A stretch of DNA of 64,000 bases from SZUA-547 sp963669265. GTDB taxonomy: Bacteria; Pseudomonadota; Alphaproteobacteria; Rhodobacterales; Rhodobacteraceae. The stretch lies in the NCBI GenBank assembly GCA_963669265.1, contig OY769916.1, positions 2,976,001 to 3,040,000 on the forward strand, in the 5' to 3' direction. The position numbers and the translations under genes were made by a program. The first letter of the stretch is position 1. Each line of letters begins with the position of its first letter. The notes beneath the pieces were generated by a model. The model was not told the origin of the DNA and did no database searches. It was given only the letters and a program-made list of their open reading frames with translations. This document shows positions 7,918 through 16,735 of this stretch, in pieces.

Positions 7918-7937
7918 AACGCGGCGAAAATCACCGC

Positions 7938-9110
7938 CTAGGGCCGGTAGTTCTTCCTCAGCTTGCGGCGTTTCGAGGCCGTGCCGCCGCAGATCTCCTG
8001 CAATGCGACCCAGTTCTGGTCCGAGATCACAGGTGTGAACGCCCCGCCCTTGATCACGTCCGCCGCGCGCGCCGCAGATTCGCGATCATCGAAATCGGGA
8101 TGCGAGGCGAGATGCGAGAGCACGCCGCCCAGATCTCCGACCTCGGCGCCCAGACGCGCGAAAAAACCCGCGAAGGGTGTGGAGGGAAGCCCCGCCGCCG
8201 CGAGGATTTCGAACGCCATACGGTCCGCCGCCTCCTCCGCCTCGCGGGAATAGCTCGCGTTCAGCACGGATTCGGCGACGATGGTGATCACGCCGCCGCC
8301 GGTGATGTCGCCAAGGACAAGGCTGAGGATGCCGGCGGTTCCGGCGCTCCGCAGCGCCTCCCGCGTCGGGTCGCGCTGGATGACGTGGCCAATCTCATGC
8401 GCCAGCACGCCGGCGACTTCCTCCGGCCCCGACGCCGAGTCGATCAGCCCGCGCATGATAAGAATCCGCCCGCCGGGCGCGGCGAACGCGTTCACCATGC
8501 CGTGGTTGATCACCGAAACCCGGATTGGAACATGCGCGCCCGCGCCCAACCGGTCGACCATCGCGTCCAGCGCGCGCGTTCCCTCCGGCGTCTCGCAAAC
8601 GGCGACATCCGCGCCGCCCACGAATTGCAGCAAATCCATGATCTGTTCTGAGACCGTGTCGCCCAGCTTCATTTCCGCCTCGGGCGAAATCGCCTCCGCC
8701 AGCCGCGCGGCGATGGTCGGCGCCAAAACGAATATGACCAGCAGCACCGACGCCACCGCGCCGATCGACCAGAACACCATGCGCCCCTTCTTGCGTGGCT
8801 CGGTCTTCGGTCGTTTGTGAAGGTCCGGGCAGACCTCCTCGATGGCGGCGATCATGTCGCGGTCGGTCAGGATCAGCCGTTCGAGATCGCCGTGATCCGG
8901 GATCAGCCGCAACTCGCCGGGGTGGTTCGGCGCTTCCGGTTGCCGCCGAAGAGTCGCCAGCGGCCAATGCGCCAGCGGCGTCTCGTCGAGGGCCATGAAG
9001 ACCAGCGACTCCGCGCCGAACTTCACGATCACCTCGCGCTCCTGCGCGGTCTGCCCGTCAAGATAGAGGCCGGGGGCCTCAAGCAGCTCGAACCTGTCCA
9101 GCGCCGTCAT
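7938..9110 (-). CDS. membrane-anchored M48-family zinc metalloprotease
   Basis: A 390-residue protein with a cytoplasmic N-terminal domain (about 1-105), one membrane helix (about 112-132) and an M48 peptidase domain. The zinc motif is HEIGH at 238-242, inside EVAGVLAHEIGHVIQRD; the third ligand is probably the glutamate in SREAEEAADRMAFEI. M48 proteases of this kind (BepA/LoiP/Oma1-like) take part in envelope quality control. It lies 27 bases downstream of a DUF898 membrane-protein gene on the same strand, so the two are likely co-transcribed. The substrate is unknown. Confidence 0.87.
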   Translation of the reverse strand: MTALDRFELLEAPGLYLDGQTAQEREVIVKFGAESLVFMALDETPLAHWPLATLRRQPEAPNHPGELRLIPDHGDLERLILTDRDMIAAIEEVCPDLHKRPKTEPRKKGRMVFWSIGAVASVLLVIFVLAPTIAARLAEAISPEAEMKLGDTVSEQIMDLLQFVGGADVAVCETPEGTRALDAMVDRLGAGAHVPIRVSVINHGMVNAFAAPGGRILIMRGLIDSASGPEEVAGVLAHEIGHVIQRDPTREALRSAGTAGILSLVLGDITGGGVITIVAESVLNASYSREAEEAADRMAFEILAAAGLPSTPFAGFFARLGAEVGDLGGVLSHLASHPDFDDRESAARAADVIKGGAFTPVISDQNWVALQEICGGTASKRRKLRKNYRP

Positions 9111-9137
9111 TGCGAAACCCTGGCGCTGCAGATGGCT

Positions 9138-10514
9138 TTAGATCGCGCCGCCAATGTCGAGCGCATCTGCAAAACCCTGACCTTCGATATTGGAGTCATG
9201 TCGCCTCTGACGCGCGGCGCGCGCCCGCTCGATATTGAAGATCGTCAGCGTTCTGCAGGCTCTGGCCAGCAAACGGCGGGTGAAAAAGACCTCGAAACAG
9301 GCCACGGCGACAAGAAAGAGGATCAGGTAGCCAAGCACCGCGGCGACCGCCATCAGCGGAGCGGCGATCGGGGAGTTCTCCAGGCCAGATGCGCCTGACT
9401 GGAACGCCGCCAGATCCAGATCGAAGCCGACGCCGGTGGCGAATAGACCGCCAACCACGATCAGGCCGATCAACAGGATCACGCCCAGCATAACCAGCGT
9501 CGTCATCAGGATGCCGGTGACGTAGATGCCGATCACCGACCAGAATCCCAGCTTCGATTGGAAGCGGATCTCCTGCTGTCCAAAGTATTTTTGGGTGGTC
9601 ATGTAGCGAAACGCATAGACCTGGTACCAGACATAGGCCGCGTAGGCGACAAGCAGCAGCAGCGGGCCATAGGGCGCCAGCGCGGCGAGTTGCGGGATCT
9701 CCAGCAACGGCGCCACGAATGCCTGCAGCTCCGCCGCGCCTTCCGGCGCAGTCGGGTCCGCCGCAGCGATCGCCGCCGCGTTCAGGACCGTCGAGACAAC
9801 GAAGGCGGCCAAGCCCAAAAGCCCCACGATCAGCACCGGAATCCAGCCCAGCATCAGCGCCATCCAGGACCCGCCCTGCGTCATCTTCAGATCGCCGAAC
9901 CAGGTGCGGTTCGCCGCGAATTTGGCCAGCTGGAACTGCATCAGCGGATACAGCAGCCCGCCGCTGACAAGCATCAGCGCGCCGAAGAAAAAGTACCGGA
10001 ACGTGTAGCCCCAGGACCCGGCCTCAACGCCGAAGCGGATGCCGCGCCAGCGCGTGCGGGACAGCAGGTAGCGTCGAGCGCGATAGATGGCGATCGGGAT
10101 CAGCGGCAACAACGCCAAGGCTGTCAGCGATGCGACTTCCGGGCGTTCGAACACCGCGAGGCCAATGAATGTCAGGCCGAAGGTCACGATCAGCAGATAG
10201 ACCGTCAGGATGACCATCGCCAACAGGAAGCCAAGGAACAGTTCCGAGCCCTTGCCGGTGTATTCCAGCGGCTGGTCGTCGGCGCGGATGGAGGACCAGT
10301 AATACCGCCGCAGGTTGGTCTTCATCCAGAACCGATAGATCCCGAGGGTGAGGATCGTCAGCATCATCGTCCGGATCACGAGATCCGCCAACTCGCCCGC
10401 ACGGCCCGTGAACATCGCGTTCACATGGCTCTGCTCTTCTGGCGGCGTCGGATCGCCAACCGACACCGTTCGCCCGATTGTGGGATCATATTCTTCAAAG
10501 CCGATTGACGTCAT
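9138..10514 (-). CDS. DUF898 (YjgN-family) polytopic membrane protein
   Basis: A 458-residue inner-membrane protein. The N-terminal FTGRAGELADLVIRTMMLTILTLGIYRFWMKT block (read in pieces) and the later segment LGIYRFWMKTNLRRYYW are the diagnostic DUF898 pattern, and about eight hydrophobic helices follow. The family (E. coli YjgN) has no established function. It is followed after 27 bases by the M48 protease gene; the pairing suggests a joint envelope role, for example substrate or adaptor for the protease, but this is inference. The upstream 246 bases contain a perfect 10-bp inverted repeat. Confidence 0.8.
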   Translation of the reverse strand: MTSIGFEEYDPTIGRTVSVGDPTPPEEQSHVNAMFTGRAGELADLVIRTMMLTILTLGIYRFWMKTNLRRYYWSSIRADDQPLEYTGKGSELFLGFLLAMVILTVYLLIVTFGLTFIGLAVFERPEVASLTALALLPLIPIAIYRARRYLLSRTRWRGIRFGVEAGSWGYTFRYFFFGALMLVSGGLLYPLMQFQLAKFAANRTWFGDLKMTQGGSWMALMLGWIPVLIVGLLGLAAFVVSTVLNAAAIAAADPTAPEGAAELQAFVAPLLEIPQLAALAPYGPLLLLVAYAAYVWYQVYAFRYMTTQKYFGQQEIRFQSKLGFWSVIGIYVTGILMTTLVMLGVILLIGLIVVGGLFATGVGFDLDLAAFQSGASGLENSPIAAPLMAVAAVLGYLILFLVAVACFEVFFTRRLLARACRTLTIFNIERARAARQRRHDSNIEGQGFADALDIGGAI

Positions 10515-10685
10515 TCCCCGCCCCTTAACTTGTGAGCCAGGGACCTCAACCGCCGTATTCGCCTAAAATGGAGCGAACCACCAAACACTGTGTCACCTAC
10601 GCCCAAACGCCTACTAGAAGTGGTGAACTATAACCGGTTCGTTCGCCAACGCGAAGACTTCATCTGGGCGGCGCGGCAGATTTTC

Positions 10686-10709
10686 TCAGTGAGACTCCCG
10701 TCTCACTGA
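10686..10709 (-). terminator. perfect 10-bp hairpin between fadJ and the DUF898 gene
   Basis: TCAGTGAGAC and GTCTCACTGA are perfectly complementary around a 4-base loop, about 50 bases after the fadJ stop and 170 bases before the DUF898 start. There is no U-run on the minus-strand transcript (GAAAATC follows), so it may be a T-less terminator, an RNA-stabilising hairpin or an operator for the DUF898 gene. Confidence 0.5.
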
Positions 10710-10760
10710 AACAGTATGGTTCATGTTCCGGGTCGATCGCCGGAAACAGAGCGGCCGGGA

Positions 10761-12977
10761 TCACGCGGCCGCGCTGACCGAGGGGCCGAACCGGCCATAG
10801 AAGCTGTCCTCCGCCTCCGCCAGTTCGCGCAGCAGCTTGGGCGTCTCGAACCGGTCTCCGAAGCGCGCTGTCAGGTCGTCTGTGATCTCCACCGCTCGGG
10901 CCGCGCCCAGAATGTCGAGCCATGCGAAGGGGCCGCCCGACCAAGGCGCGAAGCCCCATCCGAGGATCGCGCCGACATCGCCTTCGCGAATATCCTCCAG
11001 CACGCCCTGCTCCAGCGCGCGCACGGCTTCAAGCGCCTGCGCCATCGCGAGACGGTACTGAACCTCGGTCACATCCGGCTGGTCGTCCGCGACCGGATAG
11101 AGGCTGCGCAGGTCCGGCCACAGGCCCGCGCGCTTGCCCTTATCGTCATACGCGTAAAACCCGGCGCCAGCCTTGCGGCCCATCCGGCCCTGACCGGTCA
11201 GCGACTCCAGCACGCCGTCGGCGGGATTCTCGGGATAGGCGTCGCCCAGCGCCGCCTTGGTGGCCGCCGCGATCCGCAGGCCCAACTCCAGCGAGACCTC
11301 ATCCGTCATCTGCAGCGGTCCCACCGGCATGCCGAACTGACGGGCGGCGTTTTCGATCAATGCGGGCTCAACGCCCTCGGCGACCATGCGCACCGCCTCG
11401 TTTATATAGGGAATGATGCAGCGATTGGCGTAGAAGAACCGCGCGTCGTTGACGACGATGGGGGTTTTCTTGATCTGGCGCACGAAATCGAGCGCCTTGG
11501 CGACCGCCTCCGGCCCGGTTTCTTTCCCCTTGATGATCTCGACCAGCATCATCTTGTGGACGGGGCTGAAGAAGTGGATGCCGATAAACCGCTCCGGGCG
11601 CTGGCTGGCCTTGGCGAGCGTCGAGATCGGCAGCGTCGAGGTGTTGGTGGCGAAGATCGCCTCCTCGGGGATGTCCGCCTCGGCCTTCTGAGTCGTCTCC
11701 GCCTTGACGCCGATATCCTCGAACACCGCCTCGACGACCAGATCGCAGCCGTCGAGTTTGCCGTAATCCGGCGTCGCCGTAACGCGAGATAGGATCTCGT
11801 CCTTCTTCTCCGCCGTCACCTTGCGCCGTTTGACGCCTTCGTCGAGGATGCCCTCGATCGCAGCGCGGCCCTTGTCCGCCGCCGCCTGATCCCGATCAAT
11901 CAGGATCACCTCGATCCCGGCGCGGGCCGAGACGAAGCCGATCCCGGCGCCCATCATCCCGGCGCCCAGAACGCCGACCTTCTTCACGCGCATGTCCGGC
12001 ACACCGGCCGGGCGCGACGCGCCTTTCTCCAGCGCCTGTTTGTTGATGAACAGCGAACGGATCATCGCCTCGGATGACGGGTTCATCAGGACGGAGACGA
12101 ACCAGCGCGCCTCGATCCGCAAAGCGGTGTCGAAATCGACAAGCGCGCCCTCGTAGATCGCCGAGAGCATCGCTTTCGCGGCGGGATAGGCGCCCTGCGT
12201 CTTGCCATGGGTCATGGCGACCCCGCCGAGGAAGGTCATGAAGCCTGCGGGGTGATAGGGCGCGCCGCCCGGCAACTTGAACCTCTTTTGATCCCAGGGT
12301 TTGACAGCGTCCGCCTCGGTCGACTCGAGGACCCACGCCTTTGCGCGCTCCAGCAATTCATCCGCAGGGACGACGTCGTCGATCAGCCCTCCGGATTTCG
12401 CCTTGGCGGGCGACATCATCTTGCCCTCCAGCAGGAACGGCGCGGCGCCCATCACGCCCAGCATCCGCACCAGCCGCGTGGTGCCGCCGGCGCCGGGGAA
12501 GATGCCGACCAGAATTTCCGGCAGGCCGATCTTGGCCTTGGGGTTGTCGGCGGCGATGCGGCGATGGCAGGCGAGCGCGATCTCTGTCCCGATCCCGGCG
12601 CAGGTGCCGGGCAGGGCGCAGACGACCGGTTTGCCGCCCTTGCGGGTCTTCGGATCGGCCCCGGCGGTCTCGATTTTTCTTAGCAGGCCATGCAGTTTCA
12701 TCAGATAGTCGAAGACGGTCTGCGCGGGGTTCTCGCCCTTGGCCTCGGCTTCCGCCTTGATCGAGGCGATGATGTTGAGGTCCATGCCCCCCGCGAAATC
12801 CTTCTTCGCAGAGGTGATGACCGCGCCTTTGACCTCCGGGTCGGCCAGCGCCATGTCGACGCCCGCGTCAAGGCTGCGAATGCCGTCCTCGTTGAGGATG
12901 TTCATCGAGCGGCCCGGCAGGTCCCAGTTCAGCACCGCGACGCCGTTTTCGACGGAGTATTTGAAGATGTCGGTCAT
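10761..12977 (-). CDS. fadJ: FadJ/FadB-type multifunctional enoyl-CoA hydratase / 3-hydroxyacyl-CoA dehydrogenase
   Basis: A 738-residue fusion of a crotonase domain (about 1-300) and a 3-hydroxyacyl-CoA dehydrogenase (about 330-738), carrying out hydration and oxidation of beta-oxidation intermediates. Visible features are the oxyanion segment CAGIGTEIALACHR (126-139), Glu154 in GLPEILVGIFPGAGG, the NAD-binding GAGMMGAGIG (338-347), and IHFFSPVHKM of the dehydrogenase. The ATG at 12977 is preceded by AGGAGA and overlaps the stop of the upstream secreted-protein gene (ATGA). It is the last gene of the coupled fatty-acid operon and partners the FadA thiolase encoded upstream. Confidence 0.93.
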   Translation of the reverse strand: MTDIFKYSVENGVAVLNWDLPGRSMNILNEDGIRSLDAGVDMALADPEVKGAVITSAKKDFAGGMDLNIIASIKAEAEAKGENPAQTVFDYLMKLHGLLRKIETAGADPKTRKGGKPVVCALPGTCAGIGTEIALACHRRIAADNPKAKIGLPEILVGIFPGAGGTTRLVRMLGVMGAAPFLLEGKMMSPAKAKSGGLIDDVVPADELLERAKAWVLESTEADAVKPWDQKRFKLPGGAPYHPAGFMTFLGGVAMTHGKTQGAYPAAKAMLSAIYEGALVDFDTALRIEARWFVSVLMNPSSEAMIRSLFINKQALEKGASRPAGVPDMRVKKVGVLGAGMMGAGIGFVSARAGIEVILIDRDQAAADKGRAAIEGILDEGVKRRKVTAEKKDEILSRVTATPDYGKLDGCDLVVEAVFEDIGVKAETTQKAEADIPEEAIFATNTSTLPISTLAKASQRPERFIGIHFFSPVHKMMLVEIIKGKETGPEAVAKALDFVRQIKKTPIVVNDARFFYANRCIIPYINEAVRMVAEGVEPALIENAARQFGMPVGPLQMTDEVSLELGLRIAAATKAALGDAYPENPADGVLESLTGQGRMGRKAGAGFYAYDDKGKRAGLWPDLRSLYPVADDQPDVTEVQYRLAMAQALEAVRALEQGVLEDIREGDVGAILGWGFAPWSGGPFAWLDILGAARAVEITDDLTARFGDRFETPKLLRELAEAEDSFYGRFGPSVSAAA

Positions 12978-13501
12978 AGGGGTTCTCCTGATCCGGCGTT
13001 CGCATTCGCCGCGCAAGAATTGCGGTCGTAGTTCTCGTGGATGGTCTTCAGTTCGGCGCCGTCCCACATTTTGATGCTGATATGGTCGTCGCTACCGGAT
13101 CTGTCGCAGCCGCCACCGTGGCTGACAAATCGCAGCGCTGGGCCGCCTTCGTGGCGCGTCGGGCTCACATCCCGAACATGTGCCGCTAGCGCCAATATCC
13201 AAACGCCAGAGCGATCTGCGAACCAGACTTCCGTGTGACATCCGGCCGACCCGCAGAACCCCGATGCGATCTCTTCGCAATAGGCATGATAGCGAATGAT
13301 GAAATCGTTCAGACCGTCACCGTTCAAGTCACGGGATTCCACCCAATCGGATCCGTAGCTGACGCCATTTGAACAGACCCTGCCGAACCCGCGCTCAATC
13401 TCCGCCGCCGCCCGCGCCACCGGGTCGACGCTTGTCTCCGCGGCGACGCCGGAGGCCATCAGAACGGCCAAGCCGACAAGGATATGAGCCGGAACCCGCA
13501 T
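12974..13501 (-). CDS. secreted cysteine-rich protein with an EF-hand/FG-GAP-like calcium loop
   Basis: A 175-residue protein that I do not recognise. The ATG at 13501 begins a clear signal peptide (MRVPAHILVGLAVLMASGVAA, cleavage likely after AAA/AE around residue 21). The mature part contains DLNGDGLNDFII, the pattern of a calcium-binding loop in EF-hand or integrin FG-GAP/VCBS-type proteins. It also has about seven cysteines, including CEEIASGFCGSAGCHTE, probably in disulphides. It starts one base after the cupin stop and overlaps fadJ by ATGA, so it is translated from the beta-oxidation mRNA although it is exported. The open frame extends upstream to 13639, but without signal-peptide logic. 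Confidence 0.75.
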   Translation of the reverse strand: MRVPAHILVGLAVLMASGVAAETSVDPVARAAAEIERGFGRVCSNGVSYGSDWVESRDLNGDGLNDFIIRYHAYCEEIASGFCGSAGCHTEVWFADRSGVWILALAAHVRDVSPTRHEGGPALRFVSHGGGCDRSGSDDHISIKMWDGAELKTIHENYDRNSCAANANAGSGEPL

Positions 13502-13502
13502 A

Positions 13503-13964
13503 TCACTCGTATGCGCCGCCATCCTTCCGCGTGAAGCGGAAGTCAGGCCCGTCCTTGGCGTATGCGAGGTCGTCATCCGGATAGTGCCCGCGCTCGACGT
13601 CAGAGCGGGCGCCGACTTCCAGATAGGTCGCGGGCGCATCGGAACGGTTCACCAGATGGTGTCCGATCGGAACGCTCGCCTTGAAGCCGGCTGCGTCGCC
13701 GGGGCGGAGCGTGACCTCGCCGTCCTCCTCGATCAGCGCCAATTCGCCGGAGACAACGTAGACCAACTCATCCTGGTGCTCGTGCCAGTGTCGCAGAGCG
13801 GACATCGCACCGGGGCCGAGCGTCGTCAGGTTCACGCCGTATTGCGTCAGCCCGGCGGCGTCGCCCAGCGCCTTGCGCCGCCGGTCGCCCACGCGGGTCG
13901 CGAACGGCTCGGGATAGTTGGACCCCAGGCGCTCCGGCAGTGTTTCGATGTCGATCTTCGGCAT
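13503..13964 (-). CDS. cupin-domain protein
   Basis: A 153-residue single-domain cupin. The metal-binding motif RHWHEHQDELVYVVSGE (two histidines and a glutamate) and the second motif GHHLVNRSDAPATYLEVG are complete, so a bound metal is expected. Many such proteins are small-molecule sensors, isomerases or sugar-binding proteins; the substrate cannot be told. The ATG at 13964 shares its A with the fadA stop (TGATG) and follows GAGAGG; a GTG three bases upstream is also possible. It is coupled to fadA on one side and to a secreted-protein gene on the other. Confidence 0.85.
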   Translation of the reverse strand: MPKIDIETLPERLGSNYPEPFATRVGDRRRKALGDAAGLTQYGVNLTTLGPGAMSALRHWHEHQDELVYVVSGELALIEEDGEVTLRPGDAAGFKASVPIGHHLVNRSDAPATYLEVGARSDVERGHYPDDDLAYAKDGPDFRFTRKDGGAYE

Positions 13965-15175
13965 CACACCCTCTCGATGATCGTGGCCGCACCCATGCCG
14001 GAGGCGACGCAGAGCGTGGCGAGGCCGACCTCCTTGTCCGCGCGCTCCAACTCGTCCAGCAGCGCGCCCAGGATCATCGCGCCGGTGGCGCCCAGCGGAT
14101 GGCCCATGGCGATGGAGCCGCCATTGACGTTGAGCTTGCCGTGATCGACGTCGAACGCCTGCATGAAGCGCAGCACCACGGCGGAGAACGCCTCATTCAC
14201 TTCAAACAAATCTATGTCCGATATCGACAAGCCGCTCTCGCCGAGGATTTTCTCCGTCACCGGAACCGGGCCGGTCAGCATGATGGTGGGGTCCGAGCCG
14301 ATCTTCGCCGTCGAGCGGATCCGCGCGCGCGGTTTCAGGCCCAGCTTGTCGCCGATTTCTTTCGAGCCGATCAGCAGTCCGGCGGCCCCGTCGACAATGC
14401 CGGAGGAGTTGCCCGCGTGATGCACATGGTTCACCCGCTCAAGCTCGGGATATTTCAGCAGCGCCACCGCGTCGAAACCGGGCATCGCCTCGCCCATATC
14501 CTTAAACGAGGGGCGGAGAGCGCCGAGGCTCTGCATATCCGTGTCCGGCCGCATATATTCGTCGCGATCTAGCACGATCAATCCGTTCTGATCGGTGGCC
14601 GGGACGATGGATTTCGCGAAACGCCCGTCCTCCCACGCCGCCGCCGCCCGCTTCTGGCTCTCGACCGCATAGGCGTCGACATCGTCGCGGCTGAACCCGT
14701 ATTTGGTGGCGATCACATCGGCGGAGATGCCCTGCGGGACAAAATAGGTCTTCATCGCGAGATAGGGATCGACGCCGATGGCGAACCCGTCCGAGCCCAT
14801 CGGCACTCGGCTCATCATCTCAACCCCGCCCGAGACGTAAAGCTCGCCCCCGCCGCCCTTCACCTGATTGGCGGCGAGGTTCACCGCCTCAAGTCCGCTG
14901 GCGCAGAAGCGGTTGATATGGAGGCCCGGCACGCTTTCGTCCCAGCCCGCATAGAGCACGGCGGAGCGGGCGATCTCACCGCCTTGCTCGCCGACGGCGG
15001 TGACGCAGCCCCAGATCACATCCTCGACCTCCGCCGTGTCGAGACCGTTGCGGTCCTTCAGCGCGTTGAGAACATTGGCGGACATCCTGAGCGAGGTCAT
15101 CTCGTGCAGCGCGCCGTCCTTCTTGCCTTTGCCGCGCGGGGTGCGCACGGCGTCATAGATATAGGCGTCGGTCAT
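13964..15175 (-). CDS. fadA: acetyl-CoA acyltransferase (thiolase)
   Basis: A 403-residue thiolase that cleaves 3-ketoacyl-CoA to acetyl-CoA and a shortened acyl-CoA. The nucleophilic Cys91 lies in NRFCASGLEAV, the base His in GGSIAMGHPLGATGA and the second Cys in LCVASGMGAA. The full-length form and linkage to fadJ favour degradative 3-ketoacyl-CoA thiolase over the biosynthetic PhaA type. The start overlaps the upstream GFA gene by ATGA. In this operon fadA and fadJ are separated by a cupin and a secreted-protein gene. Confidence 0.92.
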   Translation of the reverse strand: MTDAYIYDAVRTPRGKGKKDGALHEMTSLRMSANVLNALKDRNGLDTAEVEDVIWGCVTAVGEQGGEIARSAVLYAGWDESVPGLHINRFCASGLEAVNLAANQVKGGGGELYVSGGVEMMSRVPMGSDGFAIGVDPYLAMKTYFVPQGISADVIATKYGFSRDDVDAYAVESQKRAAAAWEDGRFAKSIVPATDQNGLIVLDRDEYMRPDTDMQSLGALRPSFKDMGEAMPGFDAVALLKYPELERVNHVHHAGNSSGIVDGAAGLLIGSKEIGDKLGLKPRARIRSTAKIGSDPTIMLTGPVPVTEKILGESGLSISDIDLFEVNEAFSAVVLRFMQAFDVDHGKLNVNGGSIAMGHPLGATGAMILGALLDELERADKEVGLATLCVASGMGAATIIERV

Positions 15176-15627
15176 GTGTCCTCCTCGCCCGCATTCGGGG
15201 CCGGATACTGAAATGATCTGATCTCATGCGCCGCCGGATTGTTCTCGGCGGTGGTCTCTTCTGGCAACACCGAAAGTCCGTCCAGCCAGCCGAGCCGGCC
15301 TTCGACGCCGCAGACATGGTCGGGCGGCGCGGCGTCCGGATCGTCGAGAGCGCCAATCATCAACTCGATCGCGTCGCTGCCGAGATCCTGCATGAAGAGC
15401 GGCGTGCCGCAGGTCGAGCAGAATCCCCGCTCCGTTATGTTGGAGCTCGCCCAGCGCGCGGGCGCCCCCTCCCATTCCACGCCGCGAGCGACGACAAGCG
15501 GCGCGAAAGCGTTTCCGGTCGCACGCTGGCACATCCGGCAGTGGCAGACGCCGCCGGGGCCGAGCGGCTGGGTCACGCGATAGCGCACCCGTCCGCATTG
15601 GCAGCCGCCTGTGGCGTAGATTGTCAT
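15172..15627 (-). CDS. GFA-family zinc protein, copy 1
   Basis: A 151-residue protein of the GFA (glutathione-dependent formaldehyde-activating enzyme / CENP-V) fold. Zinc-binding cysteines are visible in GGCQCGRVRY, CHCRMCQRATG and CSTCGTPLF. The ATG at 15627 overlaps the stop of the second GFA gene (ATGA). The two copies share the same cysteine layout and more than half of their residues by eye, so they are a tandem duplication; copy 1 has an extra C-terminal tail. The family name comes from formaldehyde-glutathione adduct formation in Paracoccus Gfa; activity on other aldehydes or no catalysis is possible. Confidence 0.85.
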   Translation of the reverse strand: MTIYATGGCQCGRVRYRVTQPLGPGGVCHCRMCQRATGNAFAPLVVARGVEWEGAPARWASSNITERGFCSTCGTPLFMQDLGSDAIELMIGALDDPDAAPPDHVCGVEGRLGWLDGLSVLPEETTAENNPAAHEIRSFQYPAPNAGEEDT

Positions 15628-16088
15628 GCCTCCTCCTCGCCCGCAGGTGGCGTTCCGCCTTGGCGGCTGACGATGCTCTGTGGCGATGCGCCCGACAGGC
15701 CGCCGGGGCGGCACTCGTACTCAGGCAACTCGTCCTTGATATGCAGCCAGCTCACCCGGCTTTCGACGCCGTAATGCAGCGCTGGCCGCACGATTTCAGG
15801 ATCGTCCAGCGTCCCGATCATCAGCTCGACGCCGTCGCGCCCCACCGGCGCGAAGAACAGCGGCGTGCCGCAGGCGGGGCAGAAACAGCGCTCGGCGGCG
15901 TTGGAGCTGGCGAAGCGCGCGACCTCTCCGTCGATCTCAATTCCTTTCGCGGTCACCAGCGGCGCGAACAGGTTGCCCGTGGCGCGTTGGCACATGCGGC
16001 AATGGCAGTAGTTGGCGCGGCCGAGGGGCTCGGTCGCGCGATAGCGCACCGCGCCGCACTGGCAGCCGCCTGTCGCAAAGTCCGTCAT
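15624..16088 (-). CDS. GFA-family zinc protein, copy 2
   Basis: A 154-residue paralogue of the downstream copy. Cysteine motifs are GGCQCGAVRY, CHCRMCQRATG and CPACGTPLFF. Its start overlaps the glutathione S-transferase stop (ATGA) and its stop overlaps the copy 1 start. Placement between a glutathione S-transferase and a thiolase suggests the pair handles a glutathione-linked or aldehyde by-product of acyl-CoA oxidation, but this is inference from context. Confidence 0.85.
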   Translation of the reverse strand: MTDFATGGCQCGAVRYRATEPLGRANYCHCRMCQRATGNLFAPLVTAKGIEIDGEVARFASSNAAERCFCPACGTPLFFAPVGRDGVELMIGTLDDPEIVRPALHYGVESRVSWLHIKDELPEYECRPGGLSGASPQSIVSRQGGTPPAGEEEA

Positions 16089-16735
16089 GACGCCGCTCCT
16101 GGATCCGGCATCGGATGGCCGGGCATCAGGTCATAGGGATGCTTCCAGCCGGGCAGGGCGCGGATGCGGTCCAGCCAGGCGGTGATATGCGGCCAGTCCG
16201 TGGCGTCGAGGCCGAGCTCATCCATCCAGAAGAGGTAGGAGCAGCAGGAAAAATCCGCTATGGTCGGTCGCCCGGCGGCGACGAAGTTGTTCTCCGCCAG
16301 ATGCGCGTCCAGAATCTTCAGCGCCGCCTTGCAACGCCCGTCGATAAACTTCAGCACATCGGGATTGCGTTTTTCCGGCGCCAGAAAGTTGCGCCAGAAG
16401 CGCAGCGTGCCAAGCTGCGCCGAGCATTTGTGGTTGTCCCACAGCACCCAGCGCAGGACGTCGCGGTTCTCCGCGTCGGTCTCGGGGCCGAACCTGCCGT
16501 AGCGTTCCGCCAGCAGGTAGAGGATGGCGCCAGACTGGGTGTGGGCCTCGTCGCCCTCCACCAGCACCGGCGCCTCGCCCATCGGGTTGAGGGCGCGGTA
16601 TTCCGGGCTGCGAACGCCGCCATGGAAGAAATCGACCCAGATCGGCGCCCAATCCGCGCCGCAGAGCTCCAGCATCAGCGCGACTTTGTAAGAATGGCCC
16701 GACTGGGCGAAACAGTGAAGCTGGTACTGGCTCAC
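16085..16735 (-). CDS. glutathione S-transferase family protein
   Basis: A 216-residue cytosolic GST. The N-terminal thioredoxin-like domain starts YQLHCFAQSGHSYKVALMLELCG (read in pieces), where a serine in SGHS could be the catalytic residue. The glutathione-contacting segments NPMGEAPVLVEGD and TQSGAILYLLAERYG are clear, and a helical C-terminal domain contains the N-capping motif TIADFSCCSYLFW. The start is a GTG at 16735 that overlaps the upstream stop as GTGA; the longer open frame to 16843 lies inside the upstream gene. Position suggests detoxification linked to fatty-acid oxidation. Confidence 0.85.
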   Translation of the reverse strand: MSQYQLHCFAQSGHSYKVALMLELCGADWAPIWVDFFHGGVRSPEYRALNPMGEAPVLVEGDEAHTQSGAILYLLAERYGRFGPETDAENRDVLRWVLWDNHKCSAQLGTLRFWRNFLAPEKRNPDVLKFIDGRCKAALKILDAHLAENNFVAAGRPTIADFSCCSYLFWMDELGLDATDWPHITAWLDRIRALPGWKHPYDLMPGHPMPDPGAAS

